Assembly (NCBI GenBank): GCA_903863885.1
Contig: CAIPEB010000462.1
Location: forward strand, 1-32,099
Direction: 5' to 3'
From: an uncultured Planctomycetaceae bacterium
GTDB taxonomy: Bacteria; Planctomycetota; Planctomycetia; Pirellulales; Pirellulaceae
Length of the DNA stretch: 32,099 bases
Shown here: piece after piece, positions 14,954 through 25,889 of the stretch
Layout of the letters: every line of letters begins with the position of its first letter
Numbering within the stretch: position 1 is the stretch's first letter
Program-made: the position numbers and the translations under genes
The notes under the pieces: model-generated
What the model saw: the letters and a program-made list of their open reading frames with translations, nothing else
Told to the model about the DNA's origin: nothing
The model's database searches: none

Positions 14954-16393
14954 TCAAATCACGGCGTTGGCCGGAGGGACCGGCGCGCCGCAACACATCG
15001 GCAGGGTGCAGCGGCCGCAGTCGTGTCCGCACTGGTCGAGCGGCGCAGCAGTCGTTTCCCGGCGCGAACTCCGAATCAGTTTCCATACGGGGCTCGTCAC
15101 GGTTGCGTGGACTTCCCGCGCGAAATTCAACATGCCTTCGAACCCCGCGAGGCACGTCTTCCGTTCGTGATTGTGGTCGCAGAAGCCGACGCCGAGTTTG
15201 TATGCGACGGGCCGTTCCTTGACGCCGCCGATCAGCAGTTCGACGCCTCTTTCCTGGATGAATTTGGCCAGTTCAAGCGGATTGGTATCGTCGACCAGAA
15301 CCGTATCGTCGTCGCACAACTCGCGCAATGCCTGATAGTCGTCCGCATTTCCGGTCTGCGTTCCCGCGAGAACGGTTTTCATTCCCAGGGTTCGCAGCGA
15401 ACGTACGAGGGAAAAAGCCTTGAAGGCGCCGCCCGTGTAGACGGCAGCCCGCTTACCTTCAAGGCCTGAACGCAAACGGCGGATTTCGGGGAGGATTCTC
15501 GTGACTTCCTCGCGGACCATGATGCGGGCGCGCTCCATCATGGCCGCATCCCGGAAATGATCGGCGACGTCGTACAGCGCTTTCGACATATCCTCGATCC
15601 CGAAGTAGGACACTCGCAGGAAAGGAATGCCGTATTTGTCTTTCATCGCACGCGCGAGGTGGGTCATGGCTCCCGAACATTGAACAACGTTCAGCGCCGC
15701 GCCGTGTGCGCGCCGAATGTCGTCGACGCGACCGTCGCCCGTGACCGTGGCCACGACCTGCAGCCCCATGCGCTCGTAGTAACGGCGAATCGCCCAAGTT
15801 TCGCCGGCAATGTTGAAGTCGCCGAGGACATTCAGGCTCCGCGGACCGATGTCGCGGGTCGGGCCGGTGCCGACTAGCTCGCCGAGCGCCGAGCACGCGG
15901 CCTGATACCCGTCCTTCTTGGTTCCTTTGAAACCTTCGGAATGAACGGCCAGCACCGGAATCTGCTGCTCGGCTCCCACTCGCTTGCAGACCGCTGCGAC
16001 GTCATCACCGATGACGCCGACAATGCACGTGGAGTAGACGAATGCCGCCTTCGGCCGGTAGATGCCGATCAGGTCGGTCAATGCGCCGTACAACCGCTTT
16101 TCGCCGCCGAAGATGACATCCATTTCTCTCAGGTCGGTGGAGAAACTCATGCGATGCAATTCCGGTCCGGACGAGAGCGAGCCGCGAATGTCCCAGGTAT
16201 AGGCGGCACAGCCGATGGGACCGTGCACCAGGTGCAGCGCGTCGGCAACAGGGTAAAGCACCACTCGCGACCCGCAGAACACGCAGGCCCGCTGACTGAC
16301 TGAGCCCGCAGCGCTGTGTTTGTCGCAGTCCATGCGGAACGGTTCAGTTCCGCAATTGACCTGCCGCTCGCGCTCCTGAAGGATGTTGATCAT
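14954..16393 (-). CDS. nifE: FeMo-co scaffold subunit NifE
   Basis: A 479-residue alpha-like subunit of NifEN. The N-terminal Cys are C37 and C40 (CVFC), C62 (GPIGCAAYTW) and C123 (STCIVGVIGDD). C239 in NVVQCSGAMTHL matches the Cys that holds the cofactor precursor, equivalent to the FeMo-co Cys of NifD. GVGFCDHNHERKTCLAGFEGM and GFKGTKKDGYQAAC are typical of NifE and distinguish it from NifD. The C-terminus has an extra Cys-rich patch (CGHDCGRC, CCG), which may be an added metal site. It starts 12 bases after the molbindin gene and ends 11 bases before nifN. Confidence 0.96.
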   Translation of the reverse strand: MINILQERERQVNCGTEPFRMDCDKHSAAGSVSQRACVFCGSRVVLYPVADALHLVHGPIGCAAYTWDIRGSLSSGPELHRMSFSTDLREMDVIFGGEKRLYGALTDLIGIYRPKAAFVYSTCIVGVIGDDVAAVCKRVGAEQQIPVLAVHSEGFKGTKKDGYQAACSALGELVGTGPTRDIGPRSLNVLGDFNIAGETWAIRRYYERMGLQVVATVTGDGRVDDIRRAHGAALNVVQCSGAMTHLARAMKDKYGIPFLRVSYFGIEDMSKALYDVADHFRDAAMMERARIMVREEVTRILPEIRRLRSGLEGKRAAVYTGGAFKAFSLVRSLRTLGMKTVLAGTQTGNADDYQALRELCDDDTVLVDDTNPLELAKFIQERGVELLIGGVKERPVAYKLGVGFCDHNHERKTCLAGFEGMLNFAREVHATVTSPVWKLIRSSRRETTAAPLDQCGHDCGRCTLPMCCGAPVPPANAVI

Positions 16394-16405
16394 GGTTCTG
16401 GCCGC

Positions 16406-16645
16406 TCACTTCTGGCAACTGCGTCCTTTGCCGTTCTCGCAGACGCCGACCAGTACGCTCGACGCTTTGAGCACGGCCCAGGCCTCGCCGCCCACCGCGA
16501 GTTCCAGATCGGCCACGGCCTCGTTTGTGATCATCGCAGTGATGACAGGCGTTCCTGACAAATGGATCTCGACGAGCGAATTCAGGCTGCCAGGCACGAT
16601 CTTCGTGATCTGCCCCTGCAGTTTGTTGCGAGCGCTGATCTTCAT
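16406..16645 (-). CDS. Molbindin (Mop/TOBE domain) between nifK and nifE
   Basis: A 79-residue single TOBE domain: MKISARNKLQGQITKIVPGSL, then VEIHLSGTPVITAMITNEAVADL and AWAVLKASSVLVGV. This is the classic Mop sequence; these proteins assemble into oligomers that bind several molybdate or tungstate anions. The last 11 residues (ENGKGRSCQK region) extend beyond the domain and contain a Cys. Its ATG lies 14 bases after the nifK stop and its stop 12 bases before nifE, so it is a true operon member. A reading extended to 16900 overlaps nifK and is rejected. The likely role is to store or hand molybdate to FeMo-co synthesis. The name mop would fit, but I leave the symbol empty because family naming varies. 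Confidence 0.93.
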   Translation of the reverse strand: MKISARNKLQGQITKIVPGSLNSLVEIHLSGTPVITAMITNEAVADLELAVGGEAWAVLKASSVLVGVCENGKGRSCQK

Positions 16646-16659
16646 GGCACTGCTTTCAA

Positions 16660-18054
16660 TCAGAGTGTGAGTTCGAATTGTTCTTCCGGAGACTCCCGGT
16701 CGATCTTGTCGAGCGTGACCTGGAGAATCTGTTCGAGCAGCCTTATGGCGCCGGCATATCCCACGGTCGGAATGTACTGGTGTCCCACACGGTCCAGCAG
16801 CGGGAATCCGTGCCTCACGAACGGGATGTTCTCGTCCCGCGCGATGTACTTTCCGTACGTATTCCCGATCAGCAGGTCGACGGGCTCGTTCTTGATCCAT
16901 TGATGCATGAGGAACATGTCCGCCCTCGGTCCCTGGCGGACCTGCGCCTCGCTCTTGCGGTCTCCAAGGACTTCGCCCATGCGTTTGAGAAACTTGGTTC
17001 CGGGAGTGCCCGTCACGACGTACTTGGGCAGTATGTCGATCGTCATGAGAAACTGGCTGAGGCTTGCCAGTTGATCCGGATCACCCCAGAGCGCTGCCGT
17101 GCGGCCGTAAAAGTACTGATGCATGTCGGTGATCAGATCGAGCAAGCGGCCTCGCTCGTCCGCGATCTCCCGCGGCACCTTTCCGCCGTTGTATTTGCGC
17201 AGCGCCATGATGAAGGCATCCGTGGCATGCAAGCCGATGGGCAGCGGAAGCACCGTGTTCGGAACCCGGCAGCGCGTCGTGAGCTGAGCTGCGGCGGGTC
17301 CCGAACACACGGGTCCCAAGGCTATGGTCCCGATGGAATCTCCCGTCGCGCGGAGTTGATCGACGGTCACTCCGCCGCGAGGAAACAGTTCGTGTTTGCC
17401 TGTTTGCGGGCAGTCCAGTACGCCTGACGTGTCGGGAAAGACAATGGCCTCGAGCCCCATCAGTCGCACGATGCGTTTGATCTCCCGCATGTCGGCCGGC
17501 TCGACCCAACCCGGAATCACGTTGATCCGGCCAGCGACTTTGTCGGGCGATGCCGACGCGGAGAAGTAGTCCACCATGGCGGTGGTCATATTGGCAAAGC
17601 CCGTGCAGGCGGAGCCCACGTAGCTCGGCGTGTTCGCATGGATGACGTACTTTCCCTCGGGAATCAGCCCCTCTTCAGTTGCCTTCTGGACAATCTGCGG
17701 AATGTCGTCGCCGATCGTTTCCGACAGGCATGTCGTGTGAACTGCCACAACGTCGGGCTCGTAAGTCGTGAAAGCCGTCTGCAGTGCCTGGTGCAGATTT
17801 GCCTGCCCGCCAAAGACCGACGAACCTTCCGTGAAGGAACTGGTGGCGGCCATCACAGGCTCTTTGTAGTGCCGGCTGAGCGTGCTCCGATGATACGAGC
17901 AGCAGCCTTGGGAGCCGTGGCTGTGCGGCAGGCAGCGGTGGATGCCCAAAGCGGCGTACATCGCTCCGATCGGCTGGCACGTTTTCGCCGGATTGATGGT
18001 GAGCGCTTGCCTTTCCGTGATCGTCCCGCCGTGTGTGTGTCGCAGCAACGTCAT
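16660..18054 (-). CDS. nifK: Nitrogenase MoFe protein beta subunit NifK
   Basis: A 464-residue subunit that shares the P-cluster with NifD. The P-cluster Cys are at C26 (CQPIGA), C51 (HGSQGCCSY) and C109 (TTCLSETIGDD), and the partner Ser lies in YVGSACTGF. ANTPSYVGS and NTYGKYIARDENIPFVRHGFP are NifK signatures. It lacks the ~45-60 N-terminal residues present in Azotobacter NifK (~523 aa) and is close in length to Clostridium-type NifK, in agreement with the long NifD beside it. Its ATG overlaps the nifD stop (ATGA), so the two subunits are translationally coupled in equal amounts. Confidence 0.97.
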   Translation of the reverse strand: MTLLRHTHGGTITERQALTINPAKTCQPIGAMYAALGIHRCLPHSHGSQGCCSYHRSTLSRHYKEPVMAATSSFTEGSSVFGGQANLHQALQTAFTTYEPDVVAVHTTCLSETIGDDIPQIVQKATEEGLIPEGKYVIHANTPSYVGSACTGFANMTTAMVDYFSASASPDKVAGRINVIPGWVEPADMREIKRIVRLMGLEAIVFPDTSGVLDCPQTGKHELFPRGGVTVDQLRATGDSIGTIALGPVCSGPAAAQLTTRCRVPNTVLPLPIGLHATDAFIMALRKYNGGKVPREIADERGRLLDLITDMHQYFYGRTAALWGDPDQLASLSQFLMTIDILPKYVVTGTPGTKFLKRMGEVLGDRKSEAQVRQGPRADMFLMHQWIKNEPVDLLIGNTYGKYIARDENIPFVRHGFPLLDRVGHQYIPTVGYAGAIRLLEQILQVTLDKIDRESPEEQFELTL

Positions 18055-19712
18055 TCGGATACCTCCTTCACCGGCGAAATCTCGTCCCAGGGAGCCGGAA
18101 TGTGCGACCAGATTCTCGCGTTCACCATGCGGTCGATCTCCGCATAGAAGTTGACAGCTCCCTGAAAGGCCGCGTAGGGACCTCCGTAGTCGTAGCTGTG
18201 CAGTTGTTTGCAGGGCACGCCCATCTTCTGCACCGCGTATTTTTCCTTGATTCCCGCGCAGAACACGTCGGGGCGGATTGCTTCGATAAGCCGTTCGGTT
18301 TCGTACTGGCTGATGTCATCGATGATGAGTGTCTGCTCCTTCATGTCGATCATGAGCCCGTCGTAATCGTGAAACCGATAGCCGCGCTGTTCGGCCTTCC
18401 GCGCCATCTCGGGACCTTCCGGGCGAAACTTGTCCGGGTCGGGCTGGACGTTCATTTCTTCAATGTTCCGGCTGTCCGCGTCCACTTTGATAGATGGAAT
18501 AACACGTCGCCCTTCGTAGTCGTCGCGGTGCCCGAACTCATAGCCGGCTGCCACGGTTTCCATGCCCAGTTCGCTGAAGAGTTCCTGATAGTGATGAGCG
18601 CGGCTGCCGCCGACGAACAGCATGGCCTTCTTTCCCGTGCAACGCGGCCGATACTTCTTCTGCGCGGCCGCCACCGCGGGGTACTCTTCGCCGATGACTC
18701 GTTCCACGTTTTCCGAGAGCTTGTCGTCTTGAAAGAAATCCGCGATTTTCCGCAACGACTTTGCCGTAGCCGTTGCGCCAATGAAGTTGACTTTGATCCA
18801 TGGAACCCCGTATTTCTTTTCGATCATGTCGGCGACGTAATTGATCGAGCGGTGGCACATCACGCAATTCAGCTTGGCCATGTGCGAGTTGGCGAACTGA
18901 TCGTAGGTCGAATTGCCCGAAAACGTCGCCACCAGATCAATTCCGCATCTGCGGAAAAGGTCCTCGATCAGGAACGAGTCTCCGCCGATGTTGTATTCGC
19001 CCATCAGATTGACGGCCCATCGTCCGCGCGGCTTGTCGTTTTCACCGATCACATGCTTGAAGATCTGGTTGTTCGCAATGTGGTGTCCCGCGGATTGACT
19101 GACGCCTTTGTATCCCTCGCAGGAAAACCCGAAGATGTTGATCCCCAACTTTTCCTTCATGCTGAGAGCGACCTGGTGCACGTCGTCACCGATCAGCCCG
19201 ACCGGGCAGGTCGAGAAGACCGCGATCGCCTTGGGATGGAACAGGTCGTAGGCCTCTTGAATGGCTTGAGAGAGTTTCTTCTCGCCGCCGAAGATAATGT
19301 TCTCTTCCTCCATGTCCGTGGTGAAACAGTAGGTGATGAAATTGTCATGCTCGTCGGTGGGAGCGTGCGTCTGATTGCGGCGCGTGAGCCAGGAATAGTA
19401 GCCGCATCCTACCGGGCCGTGCGTGATGTTCACGATGTCCCGGGTCGGGCCGAGTATCACGCCCTTGCACCCCGCATAACAGCAACCTCTCTGGGTGATG
19501 ATTCCCGGAGCGGTTCGGGTGTTGGCGGCGATGACCGGCAAGACCTTCGCGCCATCCGCGTCCAGCTGCTTCTCATTCACAATGATCTGTTTTTCCCGCT
19601 TGCGTCGGGTCTTGGCGGGATAGTTCTCCAGCATCTTTTTCCGGACGCCCGCCGCATCGATCGACTCATTCGGCGTAACCGGGGTCGCGGTATCGGTAGT
19701 CGGCGCAGACAC
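18051..19712 (-). CDS. nifD: Nitrogenase MoFe protein alpha subunit NifD, with Clostridium-type insertion
   Basis: A 553-residue subunit carrying FeMo-co. P-cluster ligands are C77, C103 and C169. FeMo-co ligands are C286 (CHRSINY) and H505 (LHSYDY). Second-sphere residues match molybdenum enzymes: V85, R111, Q206 and H210 correspond to Azotobacter V70, R96, Q191 and H195. An insertion of about 50 residues (~401-455, after GHRDDYEG) is absent from Azotobacter NifD but present in Clostridium and other anaerobe-type enzymes. The start is a GTG at 19712 with GGAG about nine bases upstream; no better ATG exists. It is 53 bases downstream of nifH, with no nifI genes between. There is no sign of the delta subunit gene of V or Fe-only enzymes, supporting the Mo type. 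Confidence 0.98.
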   Translation of the reverse strand: MSAPTTDTATPVTPNESIDAAGVRKKMLENYPAKTRRKREKQIIVNEKQLDADGAKVLPVIAANTRTAPGIITQRGCCYAGCKGVILGPTRDIVNITHGPVGCGYYSWLTRRNQTHAPTDEHDNFITYCFTTDMEEENIIFGGEKKLSQAIQEAYDLFHPKAIAVFSTCPVGLIGDDVHQVALSMKEKLGINIFGFSCEGYKGVSQSAGHHIANNQIFKHVIGENDKPRGRWAVNLMGEYNIGGDSFLIEDLFRRCGIDLVATFSGNSTYDQFANSHMAKLNCVMCHRSINYVADMIEKKYGVPWIKVNFIGATATAKSLRKIADFFQDDKLSENVERVIGEEYPAVAAAQKKYRPRCTGKKAMLFVGGSRAHHYQELFSELGMETVAAGYEFGHRDDYEGRRVIPSIKVDADSRNIEEMNVQPDPDKFRPEGPEMARKAEQRGYRFHDYDGLMIDMKEQTLIIDDISQYETERLIEAIRPDVFCAGIKEKYAVQKMGVPCKQLHSYDYGGPYAAFQGAVNFYAEIDRMVNARIWSHIPAPWDEISPVKEVSE

Positions 19713-19765
19713 GGGGCCGCTCCTTTCAGCAAGATAAGTCCGATATGTTTCTTCCGCTGCATTCC

Positions 19766-20650
<885 letters not shown>

Positions 20651-20678
20651 TCACGATGCCGGTGGTCAAACGGACCAT

Positions 20679-20694
20679 TGCGAACGGCGCGCCG
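20679..20694 (-). promoter_or_regulatory. nifH: Possible sigma-54 (-24/-12) promoter of the nif operon
   Basis: Read on the minus strand this is CGGCGCGCCGTTCGCA. Against TGGCACG-N4-TTGCW it keeps the essential GG and GC dinucleotides at the strict 10-base spacing, and differs at three other positions. Transcription would start near 20668, leaving a leader of ~65 bases. The nearby NifA-type activator supports a sigma-54 promoter, but no TGT-N10-ACA NifA site was found upstream, so the call is tentative. Confidence 0.4.
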
Positions 20695-21061
20695 CAATTT
20701 CAGGAAACTGGAATGGCGACCGGATTTGCCCCGTTCTGCCAGAAAAAAGGCCTGTTTTGCAGCATTAGCTAACGCTCTGAGCCTTGCGGGCCGAGCACGG
20801 GCCGCTTTGGCGGAACAGGCGGAGACAACAATTATGTTGCTCCCGGAGTCTCAAAGTCGCGGACGTACGGCACGCCGGGCAGCCACGATCATGCAGCGTA
20901 AGGGCTTGCGCGTCACACCGCGTCAGCGACAATTCTGTAGCACTCCGCTTACGGACAGACGAAATTGTTCACCCGTAGTACGGATCAGGTAATCCGCCCC
21001 AAATGATCGAGGCAAGCTGGCGGTCCTGCCGCGCCGTGCAGGGAACGCGCGGAAAGCGTCG
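20695..21061. other. Remaining part of the nifA-nifH intergenic region
   Basis: Non-coding as far as I can see. It should hold the upstream control region of nifH and the 3' end of the nifA transcript. I scanned for TGT-N10-ACA (classic NifA site) and found none. A short AT-rich patch lies near 20820-20840. No clear T-tailed terminator follows nifA. Confidence 0.5.
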
Positions 21062-22696
<1,635 letters not shown>

Positions 22697-23177
22697 GAAT
22701 GTCCGGATAGCTCCAAATTGCCGCCCGCGGCGTTTTTCTCGCCGATTTGCCCGCAGCTTCATGCCGCGCTCGTCGTTCCCAGGCAAATCGATGCCGCGGG
22801 GAACACTCACACGTAGCAATCCACATGCCATTTCGCGATGATCGGCGGCCCGTTCGGGGTTGATTTGTGCATGCGTACACTATCGTCACTCCCGGTGCCG
22901 CCGGCGAAGCACGCCGCGCCTCAGCCTCCGGTCGCAGCACGACACGTCAGGGCTGCGACGCGAGCACGGCCGGCTGCAGATGGGCTGCCGGGATTCCGAT
23001 AACGGCGATGTCGGGCAATCGTCCCGCCACGATGAATCCCAGGTGCATCAAGGCCGTGTCAATCGCGTGCGCCCGTGGAATCCCGGAGCCGACGATTTGT
23101 GCGAAGCGACAAGAGTCGTCAGAATCTCGGCAGCCGTACTTCTTAATCCCAATTGTTTTCGGAGTTCACTTTGGAAC
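22697..23177. other. Divergent nifA-rpiB intergenic region
   Basis: It holds the 5' regions of both genes. A near-palindrome TGTGCATGCGTACA lies near 22866-22879 and could be an operator. A minus-strand frame ending at a TGA at 22947-22949 encodes a protein-like stretch (GSGIPRAHAIDTALMHLGFI, then LPDIAVIGIPAAHLQPAVL) of ~50 residues without a clear start; it could be a gene remnant. I do not recognise it. Confidence 0.4.
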
Positions 23178-23627
23178 ATGCGTGTCGCAGTTGGATCAAA
23201 CAATCGCGGGGTTGCCGTCCGAGACAAGGTCATTCGCCTGCTCCAGCAATTGCACCACGTCGTCGAGCAGGTTGAGATTCCGAACCATCAAGCCGCTGAG
23301 TACCCCGAAATTGCGGCGAGCGTAGCCATGCGAGTGCAACGGGGCGAGGCCGACTGTGGAGTGTTGATAGGTCGGTCGGGGATGGGCATGTGCATCGTGG
23401 CCAATAAGTTCCCCGGCGTTCGAGCTGCGGTATGCCAGGACGAGTTTTCGGCGGATTCGAGCCGACGGCATCTCGATGCCAACGTCATTTGCCTGTCGGC
23501 CGAACTTGTGGGCAACGAAATGATCGACCGGATTGTCCGAGTCTGGCTTCAAACTCCGTTCGATGGTGGTCGGCATGCTCGGCGTATCGAGAGAATCGCA
23601 CTATTGGAGCGGGGGGGCGCTCCGTGA
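23178..23627 (+). CDS. RpiB/LacAB-family sugar-phosphate isomerase, divergent active site
   Basis: A 149-residue protein with the RpiB layout: MRVAVGSNNRGVAVRDKV, then YPEIAASVAMRVQRGEADCGVLIGRSGMGMCIVANKFPGVRAAV, DANVICLSAELVG and WLQTPFDGGRHARRIERI. The family interconverts ribose-5-phosphate and ribulose-5-phosphate or related sugars. Key residues differ: GSDHAG is GSNNRG, the catalytic Cys of the E. coli-type ICGTG loop is Gly (IGRSG), and the Glu used by the mycobacterial type (GNGE) is Met (GMGM). The phosphate-binding and C-terminal GGRH parts are kept. It may be inactive, use another base, or act on another substrate. The frame is open upstream to 22860, but similarity starts at this ATG. 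It is divergent from nifA. Confidence 0.85.
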   Translation: MRVAVGSNNRGVAVRDKVIRLLQQLHHVVEQVEIPNHQAAEYPEIAASVAMRVQRGEADCGVLIGRSGMGMCIVANKFPGVRAAVCQDEFSADSSRRHLDANVICLSAELVGNEMIDRIVRVWLQTPFDGGRHARRIERIALLERGGAP

Positions 23628-23873
23628 TGGGCACCGTCCGGCGGTTTCGTAGTTTTCCCGTGTCGGTTCGAGCGGTGCCTGATTGGTCGCCCCCTTTTAT
23701 TGGCCGGCACCAAAAGGAGCCATTCTCTCTCGCGCAGACATTCAGCGATCAACCTGAGCTAGTTCTCTGGCCGGTGTGGCGGGGCCGTTTGGTTGTACCG
23801 ATTTGGCCGGCGGTCCCACCGCCCGGTGGCTTCCGATCCCATGACGCCAGGTTGCCTTCCGTTCGGCGCCGTC

Positions 23874-24110
23874 TCACACCCGGGATGCTCTTGACGCTCG
23901 ATCCGGGTCGGCGATGATGTCGCAGGCGTCTTCAATGCCGATGGATCGGCGCACAGACTCTGGCGACAAACACGTCTGTTCCTGTTCTTCGGGTGAGAGC
24001 GGCGAGTGTGTTGTCGTCGACGGGGGGATGATCAACGACTTGGCGTCGTCGATGTTCGCCAAGTCGCTGAACATCTTGACGCTGTTGATCAGTTTGGCAC
24101 CGGCCCTTCC
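23874..24110 (-). pseudogene. O-acetylhomoserine sulfhydrylase (MetY-like), C-terminal remnant
   Basis: The minus frame ending at 23874 reads AGAKLINSVKMFSDLANIDDAKSLI, then TTTHSPLSPEEQEQTCLSPE and SVRRSIGIEDACDIIADPDRA. This follows the C-terminus of MetY/cystathionine gamma-synthase-type PLP enzymes (usual form: LANIGDAKSL, P-x-STTH, LS-x-EE, VGIED, DIIADL). The preceding FGVKGG-type segment is degenerate (FCRGRAGAK) and the ~350 upstream residues are missing, so only ~75 residues of a ~430-residue enzyme remain. This enzyme makes homocysteine from sulfide and O-acetylhomoserine. The stretch 23628-23873 shows no gene. Confidence 0.8.
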
Positions 24111-24170
24111 GCGACAGAACAGTAGGATGCCACGGGCGATCCGGTGCCGGTGCGAGCTCCTGGTCGTAAC

Positions 24171-24253
24171 CAAAAAATGAAAAAGGACCGCGCTTCAGCC
24201 TTCCGTCACATGTGGGCACGCCATGCACGCGACGGCAGGTCGAGGCGCGGCCC
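24171..24253 (-). terminator. Terminator of the DUF1559-lipoprotein pair
   Basis: On the minus strand GGGCCGCGCCTC pairs with GAAGCGCGGTCC (10 Watson-Crick pairs, one wobble, one mismatch) around a ~45-base centre that contains its own CCGTC/GACGG stem. A T-rich tail, TTTTTCATTTTTTGG, follows directly. It lies about 95 bases beyond the lipoprotein stop. The long loop is unusual, but the T-run makes a terminator likely. Confidence 0.65.
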
Positions 24254-24346
24254 TCGTTGCAGCCGCCAGACCCTCAGCCCTTCGGATCATGCGTCTCCGG
24301 TTGACCGGTCTTCGCGATCACCAGCCCTCCGAGCTATCGACCGCCA

Positions 24347-24790
24347 TTACTTTCGTGCGATCGTGACCTGTTGTCTTGATCCGGTGACAACGTAGGTCCG
24401 TTCGCTACGCAGCAGTTTTCCGGGATCAACTGGGCCACTTTCCTGACTATCGAAGTACAGGACAACCGGCACGTCGTTTCCGCTCGGGCTTCCTCCAAAC
24501 TCCCATCGCACGAGTCGTTTAGAGCCATCGTAGAACTTCTCGAATGACTCGCGGAACTCCACACCCGGGACGAACGCCCGGAGTGCCACGGATTCGCCGA
24601 TCCCTTCCTTCAGCGCGTTGAGCAGCAGGAACAGTGACTGCTGTTTATCGCGGAGTGCGGACGGCAGGGACTTGTCCACGACACCCTGCTGCGCTTCTGG
24701 TTTGTAGACCGTATCCGCCGCAGTGCTGCTGCAACCCGCCACGCCGACAACTGAAACGGCAAGCAAGAGCAGGGCAATAGTCTTCTTCAT
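24347..24790 (-). CDS. Small lipoprotein, function unknown
   Basis: A 147-residue protein starting MKKTIALLLLAVSVVGVAGC, a lipoprotein signal with lipobox VAGC and the lipidated Cys at position 20. The mature part is soluble and mixed: a helical segment (LRDKQQSLFLLLNALKEGIGESVALRAFVPGVEFRESFEK), then KRLVRWEF, VPVVLYFDS and a basic end. It has no recognised domain. It follows the DUF1559 gene by 16 bases on the same strand, an arrangement often seen in Planctomycetes, where small lipoproteins accompany DUF1559 genes. The frame upstream to 24916 overlaps the neighbour and is rejected in favour of this signal peptide. Confidence 0.85.
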   Translation of the reverse strand: MKKTIALLLLAVSVVGVAGCSSTAADTVYKPEAQQGVVDKSLPSALRDKQQSLFLLLNALKEGIGESVALRAFVPGVEFRESFEKFYDGSKRLVRWEFGGSPSGNDVPVVLYFDSQESGPVDPGKLLRSERTYVVTGSRQQVTIARK

Positions 24791-24806
24791 GGTTTGGTCT
24801 CCGTTG

Positions 24807-25889
24807 TCAAAAGTCGCTGTTGAATACCTCGGAACCGTTTCGGCTGCCACAGGACCACCATACGTTGCGGTCGATAGTGCTCGGTGCGAAGCGGACGGAG
24901 CCGTCCACGGCGGCAACGTTGACGCCGCCCGGATGGCGACTCGATGCCGTGGTAGCGGTACCCTTGTAGTTCATTCGCACGTTCAGTGCTCCGGCCCCCC
25001 CAGTCACGCAACTCTTGCCGTTGGGCGTGTTGACATGGTTGTATCGCGACACCGCGTAATTCCCCACGTACCAGTAGCGTCCGGCATAGGACCACTGCTG
25101 CGTGGCGGCTGTGGGAACCAGCGACTGGCAGGCATCGAACAGCAATTGACGATCGGCCGGCGTCGGATCGGCCGGGGCATAGGCCACCTGAAAATAATCC
25201 CCTGGAACCGAGATCTTCGCCTGGTCGCCATCGCCAAGCAGGGCTTCGGAAATCAATGCGGTGTTCGACGTGCCGTCGCGAACGTCCGAGATGCGGACGA
25301 TCTGGTTGGTCACGAAGATACCGTTGTTGTGCTCGGGGCTCGCTGCGATATTGATCACCGAGCCGGAGAGAATCCATCCCGTATCGCTGCCGCCGCACCC
25401 GCGGTAGTTCGTTCGACCATGGCCCACCGCATTACCCGGATCGGCGGGGTTGGTCATGCCGTCGGAATCCGTCGGGCAGTAGTTCAGCGAGAACTTCGCT
25501 CCGTAAATCAGCGGGTTCTGCTGACCATTTGCGGCGGAGAAGTCGAGGTTTGAGTAGACATTTCCCTGCTCGATGTACGGGAGCACGGACGCCTGGAAAC
25601 TCCAGCGGTAGCCGCCCTGCGCAGGATCAATGCGTCCGAACGGAAAGGCGTTGTAGGTCGAATGGTAGTTCTGGCAGCCCAGAGCCCACTGCTTCAGATT
25701 GTTCGAGCACTGAAACCGCCGCGCCGCTTCGCGCGCGGACTGCACCGCCGGTAACAAGAGCGCGACCAGAATCCCGATGATGGCGATAACAACCAGCAAC
25801 TCCACCAGTGTAAAGCCGCCCCGGAGACGATTGCGGCGATCCATTTTCACGGGCGGACGCACCGCCCTTCCTGCGAACAATTCTGACAT
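24807..25889 (-). CDS. DUF1559 protein with type IV pilin-like N-terminal signal
   Basis: A 360-residue protein. The basic leader ends in RGG at ~23-25, followed by [33 protein letters not shown], with the prepilin peptidase cleavage site at G25-F26 and the E at position 5 of the mature helix. [23 protein letters not shown] and the C-terminal [19 protein letters not shown] are the defining DUF1559 signatures of Planctomycetes and relatives, where this family is massively expanded. The protein probably forms a pilus- or secretion-like surface filament or a membrane-anchored surface domain. The start is supported by TAGGAGGG six bases upstream. The lipoprotein gene follows 16 bases later. Confidence 0.95.
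   Translation of the reverse strand: MSELFAGRAVRPPVKMDRRNRLRGGFTLVELLVVIAIIGILVALLLPAVQSAREAARRFQCSNNLKQWALGCQNYHSTYNAFPFGRIDPAQGGYRWSFQASVLPYIEQGNVYSNLDFSAANGQQNPLIYGAKFSLNYCPTDSDGMTNPADPGNAVGHGRTNYRGCGGSDTGWILSGSVINIAASPEHNNGIFVTNQIVRISDVRDGTSNTALISEALLGDGDQAKISVPGDYFQVAYAPADPTPADRQLLFDACQSLVPTAATQQWSYAGRYWYVGNYAVSRYNHVNTPNGKSCVTGGAGALNVRMNYKGTATTASSRHPGGVNVAAVDGSVRFAPSTIDRNVWWSCGSRNGSEVFNSDF

Noticed and set aside
20727-20742. TGGCAG...GGGGCAA on the minus strand as a sigma-54 promoter for nifH
   Set aside because: The GG-to-GC spacing is one base too short; sigma-54 is strict about spacing. The element at 20679-20694 has correct spacing.
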